From Mesaphorura yosii (taxonomy: Eukaryota; Arthropoda; Collembola; Poduromorpha; Tullbergiidae), in contig WIXG01000014.1 of NCBI GenBank assembly GCA_009869945.1, forward strand, positions 62,001 to 126,000: a stretch of DNA of 64,000 bases, written 5' to 3'. Each line of letters begins with the position of its first letter. Position 1 is the first letter of the stretch. This document shows, piece by piece, positions 22,892-35,522 of this stretch. Both the position numbers and the translations under genes were made by a program. Below the pieces are notes generated by a model. That model saw nothing but the letters and a program-made list of their open reading frames with translations. It was not told where the DNA came from and searched no databases.

Positions 22892-25283
22892 ATGACACCG
22901 ACACACAAATGCGTCACCAACTCAATTTGGAATGTGATTTTGATTCTGTCCAATTACTGCCAAAATCTTGTCAAAACCGTCTTGTCTGCAGGTTTTAGAT
23001 TCAAGTCTTTAGAGGAAGGGTCAGGTAAGTGTCTTGTCACAGTCAACCAAAGCACGTGATTTAAGTGTCAATCATACCTGTTTCCTCAGATGACGTTGGA
23101 TCGAATTCAGAGTCTCTGAATAACAACGGAGGGAAGTACGCCAAGACCGGAACAAACGACAAGACCGAAGAACCGAATAAGCCCCAACTGAAGTCCTTCA
23201 AGCAGATTCCAGGCCCACTTTCGCTGCCCTTTGTTGGTTCAATGCTGACGATACCTCACAAGGGCGATCTGATGAAATCAAATGATTGTAAGGGTTTGGG
23301 TTTACCGCTGCTCAGAATGCAAATCTTTCCCTTCTTTGTCCTCATGCCTTGCGTCGTTTATGGTTTAGGCTTGGTGGAGAAGTACGGGAAAATAGTCAAG
23401 TTGGAATTCTATTTCAATTATCCCGTGATAAATGTTTACGATCCGGAGGACATTGAGTACGTCACTAGATTAGCCTCGTACTATCGCCCGCCGGCACAGT
23501 TAATTTCAATGCACAGGAGTCGGCGCAAAGACCAATACGAGACCATCGGAGTTGCTCACACGTAAGTCGCAACTTAAGATGGACGATTATGGTTGACATC
23601 TTGATCAATCAAATCCAAAGCCGGCCTATATTTTGTAGAAACGGAGCGGAGTGGCTTGCTGTGAGGTCACTGTTGGAACCCCAACTAGCAAATACGATGT
23701 ACATCAGAGGACTGAGTAGAAGCTGCCTCGAAATAGCAAATGACTTCATGCAATTGTTCACCAGTCGTCCGGACGGAGTATACGACAACTTCGAACATCT
23801 TGCCTTCCGATTCAATTTTGAATGTAACAATCTAACAGCTCAGTTGTAGTCAATTTACTCAAAACTATGCATTCACATGGATTAACAGTAATATTGAAAT
23901 CCATACGATTACAGGTGCATGTTTTCTGATTCTGGGAAAGCGAATGAGCCTTCTTGATGCCACATCAGTAAGCCAGCTGGATTTATTCATCGAGTCATGT
24001 CCGGCTTACTTCAGATCACTCGCCATAAGTTTCACGGGATTTCCGATGTACGCATTCTATTCGGACAAAGTTTGGACTGATTTCTGCGAAAACGAGTCAA
24101 GAATGTACGAGTAAGTGCCGAATCTTTATGCCACCTTTAATCCCACGGCACTCGAAGTTTGACTGGTGTTTTGATTCACAGAACGTGGACGAACGTTGTG
24201 GAAGACTTGAAAGAGAGGGGCGAGTTGGGTGGACTTTTGAAACACATATTTACGTCGGAGAGTCATGTGCATTATAAGGACCGAAAAACTCTGGGCATGG
24301 ATTTGATACTCGGCGCCCTAGAACCCGTACGCCAGTCCCACACACTGCTAGGTGGATTGTGCTTTGTACACACGCTGACTAATTAATTCGCAATCACTTC
24401 CAGGTTCACAACACTGTGGTCTTTGTTCTATACCTAATTGCTTCGCACGAGGACGTTGCCAGAAGAGTATATGAGGAACTGATGGAAGTCATGCCTACAA
24501 AAGACTGCTTGGATGAATCAAGCATTGATAAACTCAAGTATTTGAAAGCTTGCATTCAAGAGTCCTATCGATTGATGCCCACAGCCCCCCGCCTGGCCAG
24601 ATTAGTGGAGACAGATGTCATTCTGCAAGACTATCAAATACCTGCAAATGTAAGTTACGCCAGAGCTCAACAAAGAGCCAAAAATCTATTAATTTCCATT
24701 CAGCCCTGCAAACCAAATCCATCGTTAATCATAATTCTTTTTCCGTTTGGATATCCCGAAACCCGCTATTGAAAAGCACGTAGCGGACGTGTTTAATTTT
24801 GTGCAACATGGATTGAATATCTCCCGTGTGTGACTACTTGATGCTGACTAATGCCTAGCTTTCCTCATTTCGTTTCCAGACACTTTATTTATGTCAAAAC
24901 TGGTACGCGTGTTTGCAAGACTCCAACTTCTACCGTCCTCGGGATTTCCTACCCGAGCGCTGGCTGGTCGTGGAACGGAATGGAAAGCGATCAATGCCAT
25001 ATTCTCCCCACACACCGAGGCTGGTGTTAAACTTTGGTGTTGGCAAGAGAGAATGTCCCGGCAAAAAATTCTTCCAACTTCAGTGCACTGCACTGACGGC
25101 CAAGGTAATTACGTAAATTTGTTGTAAATTCACACGCGTTAATCAATGTTTGCATTTGACCTTAAATTGCAGTTATTCCGAAACTACAAGGTGGAATTCC
25201 TTGAGCCGCTGCAGACCAAGTTTGAGTTTCTTCTTTCCCCAGCCACACCAGTTCCAGTCAAACTGACGTCTCGTTCAGAATGA
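22892..25283 (+). CDS. mitochondrial-clan cytochrome P450
   Basis: Haem monooxygenase predicted to work in the mitochondrial inner membrane with adrenodoxin, on a sterol or other lipophilic substrate. Nine exons join in phase: 22892-23024, 23090-23287, 23369-23561, 23639-23823, 23915-24110, 24182-24326, 24404-24649, 24880-25104, 25173-25283, giving 543 residues. Visible are a long presequence-like N-terminus, the proline hinge (IPGPLSLPFVGS), a C-helix NGAEWLAVRSLL, K-helix ESYR (403-406), FLPERW (455-460) and the haem loop FGVGKRECPG with ligand Cys491. The RxxxDxYxxxG plus NGxEW pattern and RLARLVETD after the K-helix place it in the mitochondrial clan. The I-helix reads GALEPVHNT, so the usual proton-relay threonine is proline; this falls at an exon junction. 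Intron 2 (81 bp) keeps the frame open. The subfamily cannot be fixed; an ecdysteroid-type hydroxylase is one possibility. Confidence 0.9.
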
Positions 25284-25337
25284 AACAATCAAGTATTTCA
25301 TGTTTCATCTTTGCCGTAAAAATTGCTAATCAACGAC

Positions 25338-25343
25338 AATAAA
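25338..25343 (+). terminator. poly(A) signal of the P450 gene
   Basis: AATAAA lies 55 bp after the P450 stop and is followed by a T-rich stretch, the usual layout of a cleavage site. Confidence 0.6.
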
Positions 25344-27828
25344 AGTTCGCAATGTTTTTGTGATTCTTTACATTTTTATTCGCAAAACCCAACAGTAATT
25401 CATTTATTGTATTTCGAATATCACTTTTTGTCAGAGGTCTAACACAATAGTCAAGATCACTAAACTAGGCGCTATGAATCTATACGACATGAATCTCATT
25501 CGTGCTCGTGACATGCACGTTTTTGTGTTCAATCGATTCTGAGCTAAAGTACAACGCCGAATTGCAAAAATAAATTATTCGCACATCATGTAGATCCACG
25601 ACTCAGAACTGCTAGTCTAGTTAACATAACGCAGTAGCACTTGTAAATTCGCAGTTAGTACTAAAAGCCTAAAATGCTCGTGTCAGAATAAATCATGAAT
25701 GACTGCTGCCTTGCGATTCTTCGCGAGAAGTCGCATCTCAGACAAGTACAAATGTGGTAACTTGAACCGTTGCTTGATCTTAGCCTAATTACAACTAAGC
25801 TAAAACATTAAAACTATAAGAGGAACTTTAATGAAATGTTGAAGCAATCGTATAAACACAAGTCAACTCAAATCAAGGTATATCACAGTTTGATGGAAAG
25901 AATTAGAACGGCAAACTAGTATGTCTCAGATAAAGGAATGCAAGATTTGAGTGGAGTACCATAATCAAGGTAAGTGGGGACAGTGACAAGCGAGCTCTAC
26001 AGCAAACTTCAATCTCGGTGTCTCGGGGGACGATACTTTTCCAAGACACTTCCTGGAATTTTCAATCTGGCTCTCAGTCGTCTGGTCGGATCAACTTAAT
26101 TAGAACCGAACAAGTCAGTCGGGAAAGTTTGGCTATAGAAAAGAGAAACTTTGACAAGTCAATTAGCGTTTAATTATTAACGTACACATTTAGCGTCAAA
26201 ATGCGTCAAATGATGCCCACGTACATTGCTGACTGACAGCGCGTTGAATCATCTACAAGACTCTATCGCGCATTCAACTATGAATCACAAGTCACAAGAG
26301 CTAAAATCCCATCTGCTTAATTGTTTCTGAAGTGCTTGAAGCTACAACAATCAAACGTTAAAGAGTAGAATGTTAGCCTGGTGAAAATGTACTATTATTT
26401 CCATTAAGAATGACGGGAAATTTAGTCAGCCTGATCTCGCGTCCTTAACATGGTCTTTAAAATTCAGATTACTTTAAAGTACAAGTCCATCAGATTAGTC
26501 AACTTTCGCAACATAGAAAATGTCTTGCACATTCAAGTCTCATTTTATGCTCACGATAGAAGATGCGAAATGAGCGACTTGAGTTAGTGTGCGGAAGTTT
26601 GAATGAAAAGTTTGGAAAGGAAAGTGCGGATGAAAGAAAACATAAAGCAGCATTTTGTTCCTGCACCAACCTCTACTTCGTCGTCATTTTACAAATACAC
26701 CCTCATTAAATTTAAACAAGAGTTTGCTTTCTGACATTTCTTTTACTTTTCCCAGAGTCTGACTATTCGATTCGATTCAACGGAGCAGGTATCGACTTGA
26801 CTCTGAAAACTAATTCACTAATGAAATGCAATGAGGAGACCTCGGCATGAGAAATCGAGAAATGAGTTTAAACTAATGCAAGAAAGTGGAATGAACTCAG
26901 AAAATTCTATTGAGAGCTCCTCTAATTTGGAAATTCCCAGATTCTCATAAAACCTAAACCGTGAGTTAATAAAAGGAAAAACGAACCGTTGTACAGCATT
27001 CGTCTCCTTTACCGCAAGTTTCTCTTCATGTGAATTGGCTTCCAGCCAAGCGAAAGCCGAATGCTAGTCTCGCTTACACTTTTTTATGTTAGTATTAGTA
27101 GGCTTTCGTTTACGTTTCGAAACTATAAGCTTGAATTTTTGATTATTATTGAAGCCTCAAGAGTAATTTCTGCACTCGAAAGATTTTATATTTTCAGGAC
27201 TTGGTCAGATTGAAAATCCCTGAAGAAAGTTCAGGAAGAGTCATCAATTCGAGAGAGCAAGATTTGGTGAGTTTGAGTGTCCGGAGTGAGTTGTTTATAG
27301 GCTTGCGGGTCGAGAAGTATCTTACAATTGTGACCATAAATGTTACGGCAAGTTAGTTCTCGTCTCCCTGCCTCGTTTGCGTGCTGTTCTCTGACTTGTT
27401 TCATCCACTTCAACGTAACGAGGGCCTAAAAGTTTTAGCAGAGTACAATGCTGCTACAAAAAATTTCTATTGACTAGAAAGGTAAAGAAAGTAAAATCCA
27501 TATTTAACTTTGGTAAAGTAGAATTTGCGCGATTTGAAAGAAATCCTTTTCGGTTTTCGCACTCGAGTTCACTGTGTGTAGTTTTCTCTCTCTGCGGTTC
27601 GGGCTGGTGACTTGTGATAGTATCTGACTTTCGCGACGGGGTGAAGAGAGAATGGTCATTGAAGCGTGATAAAGCATGGCGACCGCCACGGCAAGTCAGT
27701 ACACGGCGTGACGATTTTGTGAGCTTTGGAATGGTAAGGTGCTGAGTGGAAGAATCTGTGTTTCCATTATTTGCGTAACCTGCGTCCTTGACTATTGACT
27801 AGGCATTGAGCTCGAGAAGAAACGGAAC
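25344..27828. other. intergenic, about 2.5 kb, no gene
   Basis: Lies between the convergent P450 and fucosyltransferase genes. It holds the 3' UTR of the latter and otherwise only short frames without domains or splice context. Confidence 0.4.
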
Positions 27829-30800
27829 CTATACGAGCGAAGCTTCCGTTTTGGGTTGTTGATAAGTCGTCTGTCTGTCGCCATAATCTGACGCAAAGAT
27901 GTCTGGCTGACCCCGCCACGAGCGCCGGATGCAAACATGTGGCCCTCTCCACCATTTGTTAATGTCTTTGTAGAAGCGCGGTTTGTGGTCGGAGCGATCT
28001 GCGTAGTGAGCCATGGCACAAAGTCTGCAGAAGAAATGTGTGTTGATGAATTCGCCCGTGCCTTTCCACTTGAAGTACTCGTTGTAGGCCTCGTCGTCCT
28101 CATCCAGTTTTTGTAGAAATTCAGCCAACTCTTTCGGCGAGGCGAAATCGTCGACGTGAATGTACGACTTGATCGGAGCGACGCGCTTGTAGTCATCTGG
28201 ATGAGCTCCCATTACAATCGGCAACACATTGTTCCTGCAAAATGCGAAGATATGAATGAATAATAAATTACGCAACATTCCTTGTCTATTGTGCTGGAGC
28301 AAACTAAATCTCTACCTCGTCCTTTCTTTCGCACTCTTTGTGTAATCAGAGCAATTCATCTTTGTCACATTAAACCCACGCCTCAAAAATATGAATTCAG
28401 GCTATTCTAATCAACTGGTATGGTTCTCGTGTCACACAAAGAGAAGGTTGACAATTTCGCATGGGCCCCGTTATATTGTCCTTCTCATTATTGTCATTAT
28501 TCACACATCTCGCGCTCAACCCTCGAATGCGTCAGACTCGCAGGTTTTCGTAATTGTGCCTCTATGGATTCGGTCTCACTACAACAGATTTTCTCGAATT
28601 GTTTCAGTTGCTCTCCGAGTTTGTATGACATTTGTTACGGTTATTTCCGTTTACAGTCATCATCTCAATAAAACTGAATACACTGCGAATTGTTGTCCTC
28701 GTTGAACAGGAAATGACTAAAATAAGAACCAGAAGGTAGAAAGCCATGAAGCAGCTTAGCTCGTGAATTATTTCCAGTGTGGTCCGGGGAAATGCAAAAT
28801 AAGATGACAGAAGTGGGAATACAGATTTCCGGCCTTGTGTGCGGGTACAAAGTCTTTTTGCCAAGTCTCTGGAAATGACAAACTACTTCGCTAAGAAAAT
28901 AATGCTCGAGATCTGGTTCTCAGGAAGCATAAAATGATCATAAATCAATACACCATAATATCACCAACAACAAATTAAACGAATTTTGGGTATTTCGCAG
29001 TTGCCTCGGTTTTGCAATAAATTACTCCGGCTGTCGTCTCTAATTAAGTATTGCAAACTTGTGAGTGATTCAATTAGTCGATCCAACGCTGCGTTGATTC
29101 CCGGTTTGGAGGAATTCACCAGAGCAGAGCGCGTATTTCCGATTTCTCGGTTGCGGTTACGCCAAGAAATTGAGCAGAAATGAATTGTGGAGGTTGGCAT
29201 TTCAATCTAGAAATGTCACATGCCCCACACGCAGTCCTTGGAGACCGTAAATACACAAACTGTTATTAAATTCATGTATAAATCATTCGCCAGAGATTAC
29301 TTTATTACCTTTTCCTTTCTGATACTGAATTTATGATTTCAATTTATAAAATACCCTACCTCTGAGAAATATTATGTACAGAAAAATCGTTACTTCGTTG
29401 AGTTCACTCCACGACTTGACCATCTGCTCGGGTTTTCTATTCAAGTAAAACGTGAAATCCGTTTCTCAGGAAAAGTCTCTCCAAAGCCCAAATTGGAAAG
29501 AGAAAACCATGGAAAGGTGAAGGGGGAGCCTGAGAATTTTTTTAAATAATAGAGCCACGGAAAATGAACTCAATTTTCGGAACATGTTTATTTTCTAATC
29601 CTCTACATAGCCTTGCATTATCCTTCCACTGTCAGCTTATAATAAGGCCTTCGTCCAAGATGAGCATTTCAAATTACTTCTTCATGTTACAAATGCAGAA
29701 TATGGTGAGTATTACCAAAATCATAAACAACGTATAGCTAGAATGCGGAATTGCGTTAAGTTCAAAGGTTAAAGTATCAACTTACCCCAATCCATTAACG
29801 AAGAATTTCTCCGAAATGTAATCACGACAATTTGAGTTTTCGAACGCCAGATAAAATTTGTAGATTTTGGACAGGAGCTCGAAACACTGTTTTGAATTGG
29901 CACGAGAGCAAGAGTGTGATCCACAGGCACCATAAATATCGACATCAATGTGTTTGGAGAGTTCGCGTGCATACTCGAGACGGTTGTTCTTGGCCACGCA
30001 GTTCGAGACGAACCAGGCAACTTTCTTCGTCTTGCCAGCTGCATAATTTATGTCTAAATTACATTGGAAACAGCATTAGTATGGTATCGACACTGCTTCG
30101 CACTGGAGTACGGCTTTGTGGGGTCTTTACACTATAAGGAGATCAAGAGACTTTAGACTTCAAATCGACCACAAACGCAGGATCGTTTAGGCAGTCTCAA
30201 TCCTCCCAAACGAGAATGGAATCCCTCTTCGAACCAGTACAAAGCAAGCCGTCATGGTAGTTGAGTGCAGTTTAAATGACAAAGAAATCCGCGCAGTCGG
30301 CCGCGACAATAAAGATCTTATTATAGATGAGGAATCAAGGCAGGAGCGTGAGTGTGATATTATTTAATGCTTTTCATTCCACGCAGGCTAATGTAATTTA
30401 TACACTGTCGGTCTATTATTGCAGGCGGACAAAAGAAACGAAGCAGTAATCTAAACCGCACTTTTATTCCGAAACAGTGATAGTTTCATTCCAGCGTAGA
30501 TCGGGCTCCGAAATGCAGCGCACATTAGAGGAACATCGACGCAGAATACAAATTTAGTGCACAAAGAGAAGTTTAAGGGAAGTCGTCATTATTTATACAG
30601 CATTATCCGTGTTAAGTTCTTCCTACCAAAAGTGTGTGAGATTAAATTATAGAAAGAAAAGTTTGCCTTGCCTCTGAACTTTCTTGGTCAATCTTTTTTG
30701 CTTTCTTTTGTGTAACTGTTGCCGAACAGGCAGTCCGGGCCGTCAGACTCTGCTGGGAATTCCACTCACAAGAAAGAGAAAGTCAGGCATGAGGACTGAT

Positions 30801-33800
30801 ATGCTCCAACGTAAGGAATCAAAATGAAATCAGGGAATACGAAATGGATGTAAATTATGTCGTAAATTTCGAATGAGACAATTTCGTTCTCTTATCGGAA
30901 CGTCCAATTTTTGACTTGCAGGCCAACGACGAAGCCTCGGGACAGTGGGAACGAATTGCCCGAGCTCGCTCGGTAATCAGCGAGGAAATTAAAGTTCGGT
31001 TCAGTGCCATGAAAACTAAGGAAATTAGGTTTGGGCATTTCGAAGTGGTCCGGCGCTTATTGCCTCTGAGCATGTCACGACGTGCAATTTGTGTTACACA
31101 AATCATTCGGACAATAACAACGTCACTCTGCTTAGGCATGACCATATTCGCTCCCTGCAATAATTCTCATGCATGCGTTGATTTGCAGGCATAGCCATAA
31201 AAACAGCCAAGTTGGAAACTTTTATTTAGTGAAAACAAGAAAAGGACACAAAACCAAAATAAAAAGTTTTCTCATTATGCACACTGCAGGCTTAGGCTCA
31301 GAACTCGAAGGAAAGTCAAAGCAGAGCCCAGCAGCAGTTTAGACGGGGAGAATAATGGCACGAACATGATAATATTGAGCCTTGTTATATATTACGACGC
31401 TTGAGCATGTAAATTTTCCATCTTTTGCTCCACACATGCAAAGCCGTGAGCGGTGTTGGCAAATCTAGACGTGCATGGAGAAAGTGTTTTGTTTCTCCAT
31501 CCGTCTGTTTCGCTTAATTTCCCCAACACGAGCAGCAACGGGATAAACACATGCAACCAAATAGACTCATAAAAAGTTAAATTGAATTTTTTGCGGAATG
31601 GAGCACAAACTGGGGAATAAACAACTCCGTTCGTTCCTTCGTCATAATAAGCCCTCCGAAATTTACGGCCCAGTAAAAGTCAGAGCGGAAAATGCCACTC
31701 GTCGCACTCATTTCGTTGAGGAAATTCGATTTCATTTCTGGTGCTGTCTCTTTGATGGCCGGAATCATAACAATAATAGTAATAGGTAGTAGGTCTAACG
31801 GTAATAACTACGCGTCAAAAGGAGTCAACAAATCAACGCGATGCCCACGGCACAAGGAACAGGGAAAAGGCGACAAATACTGACGAGAAACGGGAACAGA
31901 AAGGTGTCGTCATCCCACATGAGAGACGCCAACGAAATGACAAACACGGAGCGAGAGAAAGAGAACGAGGCGAGCATTCGAATGCAAGACGACCCAAGTC
32001 AGCCATACACGGAAGGCGAGTCTCGTGATAGCAGGAAAACGATGCTGCTGCATTTTTGTATTTGCAACTTTAATCAACTCGGGAAAAATTCACTCGACTA
32101 GTTCAAAAGAAGTACTTTCGCATTTTCATTCGCATTACCAGATGGAACGGGGCTTTTAAGCGCGTCTATCTGCTTTCTGCTCCGAACTCCTCGCCTTCGT
32201 ATCCGCCTCGTTATTACTCTCGCTGCTATGCGCTCTGCCATTGTAACTGAATTGAATTGTTGTCAGTGGCTGAGCAGCGCACGAAGAATACACAAATTTG
32301 TAACTTTTGTTTAGTTTTGGATTCCGTTCTTGAACGCTACAAGCGCTGAAGCCAGCGAAAGTTAAACAGAAGGAAGCTGAAAAAGTTAAGCTAATTATTG
32401 GCTAGAGAATTCTGAAACAATCAGCAAAGAATAAAGCAACGCAGTTACACAGCGGCATGAAAAGAAAACACCGGAAAAGAATGGAGGTCGAGTCCAAGAA
32501 AGAAAGAGTTCTAAGTAAACAAATGTAGCCAAGTCGCTGTTACTGACAGACGCACGCAACGGACGCAAGACACAGCAGCGGAGAAATACAATTGAAATGT
32601 GAAAGGTGAGGAGTAAACAGAATTATTCGCCGTAAGTGCCTAAGTTGTGAGGTCGAATGATGATGAATCGACGTTCATTTCATTAAGGTTGTCACTATTA
32701 ATGACGAAGCCTGCAATTCGTGCCGTTCGTCTTCCGCAGTTCCCAACCACTCAAGGTGACAGCAAACTACCTTCGGGCTGTTCTCATCATTCATTTTTGT
32801 CGGACGCACGTCTCTTGGTTTTGACTGAGACAAGGACAAGACTTTTGTGTCTTTGACATCAAGCATTCCGAAATAAAGCAATTCGATTAAAAGGCATCAA
32901 AGAGGCTGACAAGCAGACGTGAACAAGCAAATGATACAGTCAAGACTTTTCTTTCTGTCGCCGAACGGCAGATTCCAAGATCCTCTTTGCAGATTTGATT
33001 TCTCAGATCCTGCGACACTGGAATCGCGAAAGTCTGAAGTGAAAGGAAATATTTTATGAGCGATGGCGATGGTGCGGGGCCGGAGCACTCCTTTCAATCT
33101 TTATCTCTTTTCTTTTGCCAGACTCTCACCGTCGTATCGCTATGCTGTCGGGCAGTGGCAGTATGTAATCCGAACCCGTAATCCGACTGCGCTTTAAGTC
33201 TGTGCCAAAATCTCCTGCGTCTAAGTCTAAGGCCACGAGGCTCGCGTAATGTTAATGCGATTATGGAATTGGATTCGACCTCCTGCTGCGTTCATAATAC
33301 AAGAAACGCACATTATAAAATCGCACGAAAAGAGCCAATGTCACTGGTGAAAGCGCGATCTCAAAGTGCACCGATCTGAGCTTTCATTTGTCATAAGTCG
33401 TAAGTCGTAAGCCATAGAACAAACAAATGAAGGGATTTTTGACGATCAAAAATTGAATTCGTGTGTCAAAGATCAAACGAGTTGAACACAGAAAAGCCAT
33501 CTACCTTGCTCTGCATTCGCCTCCTCGATGCAAAGTTAGCATTTGCTTGCAAACTTTGGATCAACATTTGGTCGAACGAAACCTTTATTGGTTGCTTTTA
33601 AACACTTTAGTATTATTTTTATCGTTATTTTCCGTTGCTCGCAGTTGTAAAGCTACCATTGCCCCAAACATAACTTTTTAACACCGATTCTAGCCGCTGT
33701 GTTCTGCATCCTAATTTCCATCTCAGCCAAAACAACCCCACAAGTCATGACATCGCAATCGTAACGCGAAGAGTGAGCCGCATGCAAAGTGCAGGACTCG

Positions 33801-35522
33801 GAAATAAATGAGTATTGTTATCTATAAACACACGGATGTCAGAACCGCCAAAAATGATCGCAAGAAACGTCCAGAATTTTGAATACGCGAATGTGATCTC
33901 CTCTCCCATTCGGCCGCAATCCAGCACAAAGTTTTAAATCGTCAAAATGCGGAGTTACAGTCAAAGGAACGTACGAAAAGGATTTACATACCTTGAGGAA
34001 GCGCACGAACTTCGTCGTTGTAGTAGACCCACTTCTCGTACGGAGTCACGATGTCGGAGTCATGTCGGTACGTGGCAGTCAGGTTGAAGGTGCTTTTATC
34101 CATAAAGTTTTGCGTATTCAGCGGACACTCTAGCATGTATATCGCCCACAACTGATTTGGCGGTCGATTAACTTTAGGATTCATGAAAACATCTTTGAAG
34201 ACTACCACGTCGGCCTTCGGAAGTTGTGATCGTGAGCCAGTCAGGCGACATGCGTTCACAGGACACTTTTGCTGAAGAAAGAGTTGCCGGCCACCAACAA
34301 CTTGCGAACCCCAACTCATACCGAGGCCATAATAAAGTAGAATAGTCTTCAACCGACTCTTCTTGGGGTTTCTGTTCGTACTCATCGTATTGCTATTTGT
34401 CGAACTTCCAGTAATGAGCCCATTTATAGTTTTATGACCATCCACACTCTCTCCGCCAACTATGTTGTCAGTTAGACTGCTGCTGCTCGCATTAAACGCG
34501 TGACTCGGGTCAACATCGGTGTTCGTGGTGTCACTCTTTGCGGTTCGCTCACTGTTTGCCAGGAGGTGGTTTGCACGGGCACTCATTAATGACGTCTGCT
34601 CATTTGCATTCGTGTTCACTGCCTGTGTGTTCGTATTGAGAGTGTTCTCTTGAGTATTGTCACTATAATCTTGCAGAAAATTACTTGGACTTTTGTTACC
34701 CTCGTAATGGTTTCGATCACTTGTGCTGCCGACACCCGTCAAGGGTTTCACGGCGTTAGCCCCGCCCGTTCCGCCGACTACGGCGGACGCGACGGACCCT
34801 ATTAGGCCAACACTGTATTCGTACAAATTGGAAGCAATCGACGAGGAAGCGGTCGCATTGGGTAATTGATTAATCGAATCTTCGGTCATGTACATCAGCT
34901 GACTCAGAATGCGGTCTTCATTGACGCACTCTTCGAACCAGAGATTCTTGCCTACAAGCCCCGTGCTAAGCGAGGGGTATTTGGTTCCGCGCAGCATGAA
35001 CCACGGCTTCTCATTATCATTTGGGTTGCTAGAAGACCAGGACGACTGGCCAAATGAGTAACTGCTCCCTGTGTTTAATTCTCTTCGTACTTTAGATAAA
35101 TGGTCGTCGATATCACTGTCCTTTGGAATAAATGAATTTCTAAGCAAGGAAGGATCGTGCATGATGCCTTTGAGCTCACGTCCTGCCTCGTCCGCAGCAC
35201 CAAAGTCGCCCATCTCATTGAACTGGACATCCCTCGAGCTGACGAGTGCTGACTCCATCACATCGTGCTGCTGTCCGGGACGAAAGCGGAAGTTATTGCC
35301 TACGTGTTCGTGTCGGTTGGCGGAGAACTGCGAGAAGGAGGACGAGGATGGCAACTGCTTGTGCTGCAGGAATCGGCGTAGGTTATCGTTGAAGCTGACG
35401 AAGAAGAAGAGAATGCCCACGCAGCAGCACACATAGAAAATTACTGTCACCCGAAGTCGTCTGAATTTCCTCAGCATGGCATTTGTCGATGATGAGATTA
35501 CGGAGTTGCGATGAGAACGCAT
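27829..35522 (-). CDS. core alpha-1,3-fucosyltransferase (FucTA type, GT10)
   Basis: Golgi type II membrane enzyme that moves fucose from GDP-fucose to the innermost GlcNAc of N-glycans. Three exons on the minus strand, 33992-35522, 29786-30038 and 27829-28234, join in phase for 729 residues. Order: short basic cytosolic tail, one membrane anchor (VTVIFYVCCCVGILFFFVSF, about 25-44), a very long Ser/Asn/Thr-rich stem to about residue 395, then the catalytic domain. The latter has FNLTATYRHDSDIV and YEKWVYY in exon 1, KKVAWFVSNC and the GT10 signature AFENSNCRDYISEKFF in exon 2, and NNVLPIVMGAHPDDY, SYIHVDDFASP and the CRLCAMAH cysteine motif in exon 3. Insect FucTA is nearer 500 residues; the excess is in the stem. 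Introns are 3.95 kb and 1.55 kb. A second ATG 15 codons on is an alternative start. Confidence 0.93.
28235..29785 (-). other. intron 2 of the fucosyltransferase gene
   Basis: GTAAGT donor and TTTTGCAG acceptor in phase 2. No nested gene or repeat is supported inside it. Confidence 0.7.
30039..33991 (-). other. intron 1 of the fucosyltransferase gene, about 4 kb
   Basis: GTATGT donor and TTATGCAG acceptor in phase 1. On the opposite strand, frames at 30916-31194 and 31841-32101 are charged and protein-like (the second begins with ATG), but neither has a recognised domain or splice support. I treat them as chance frames in purine-rich DNA, noted for checking. Confidence 0.6.
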
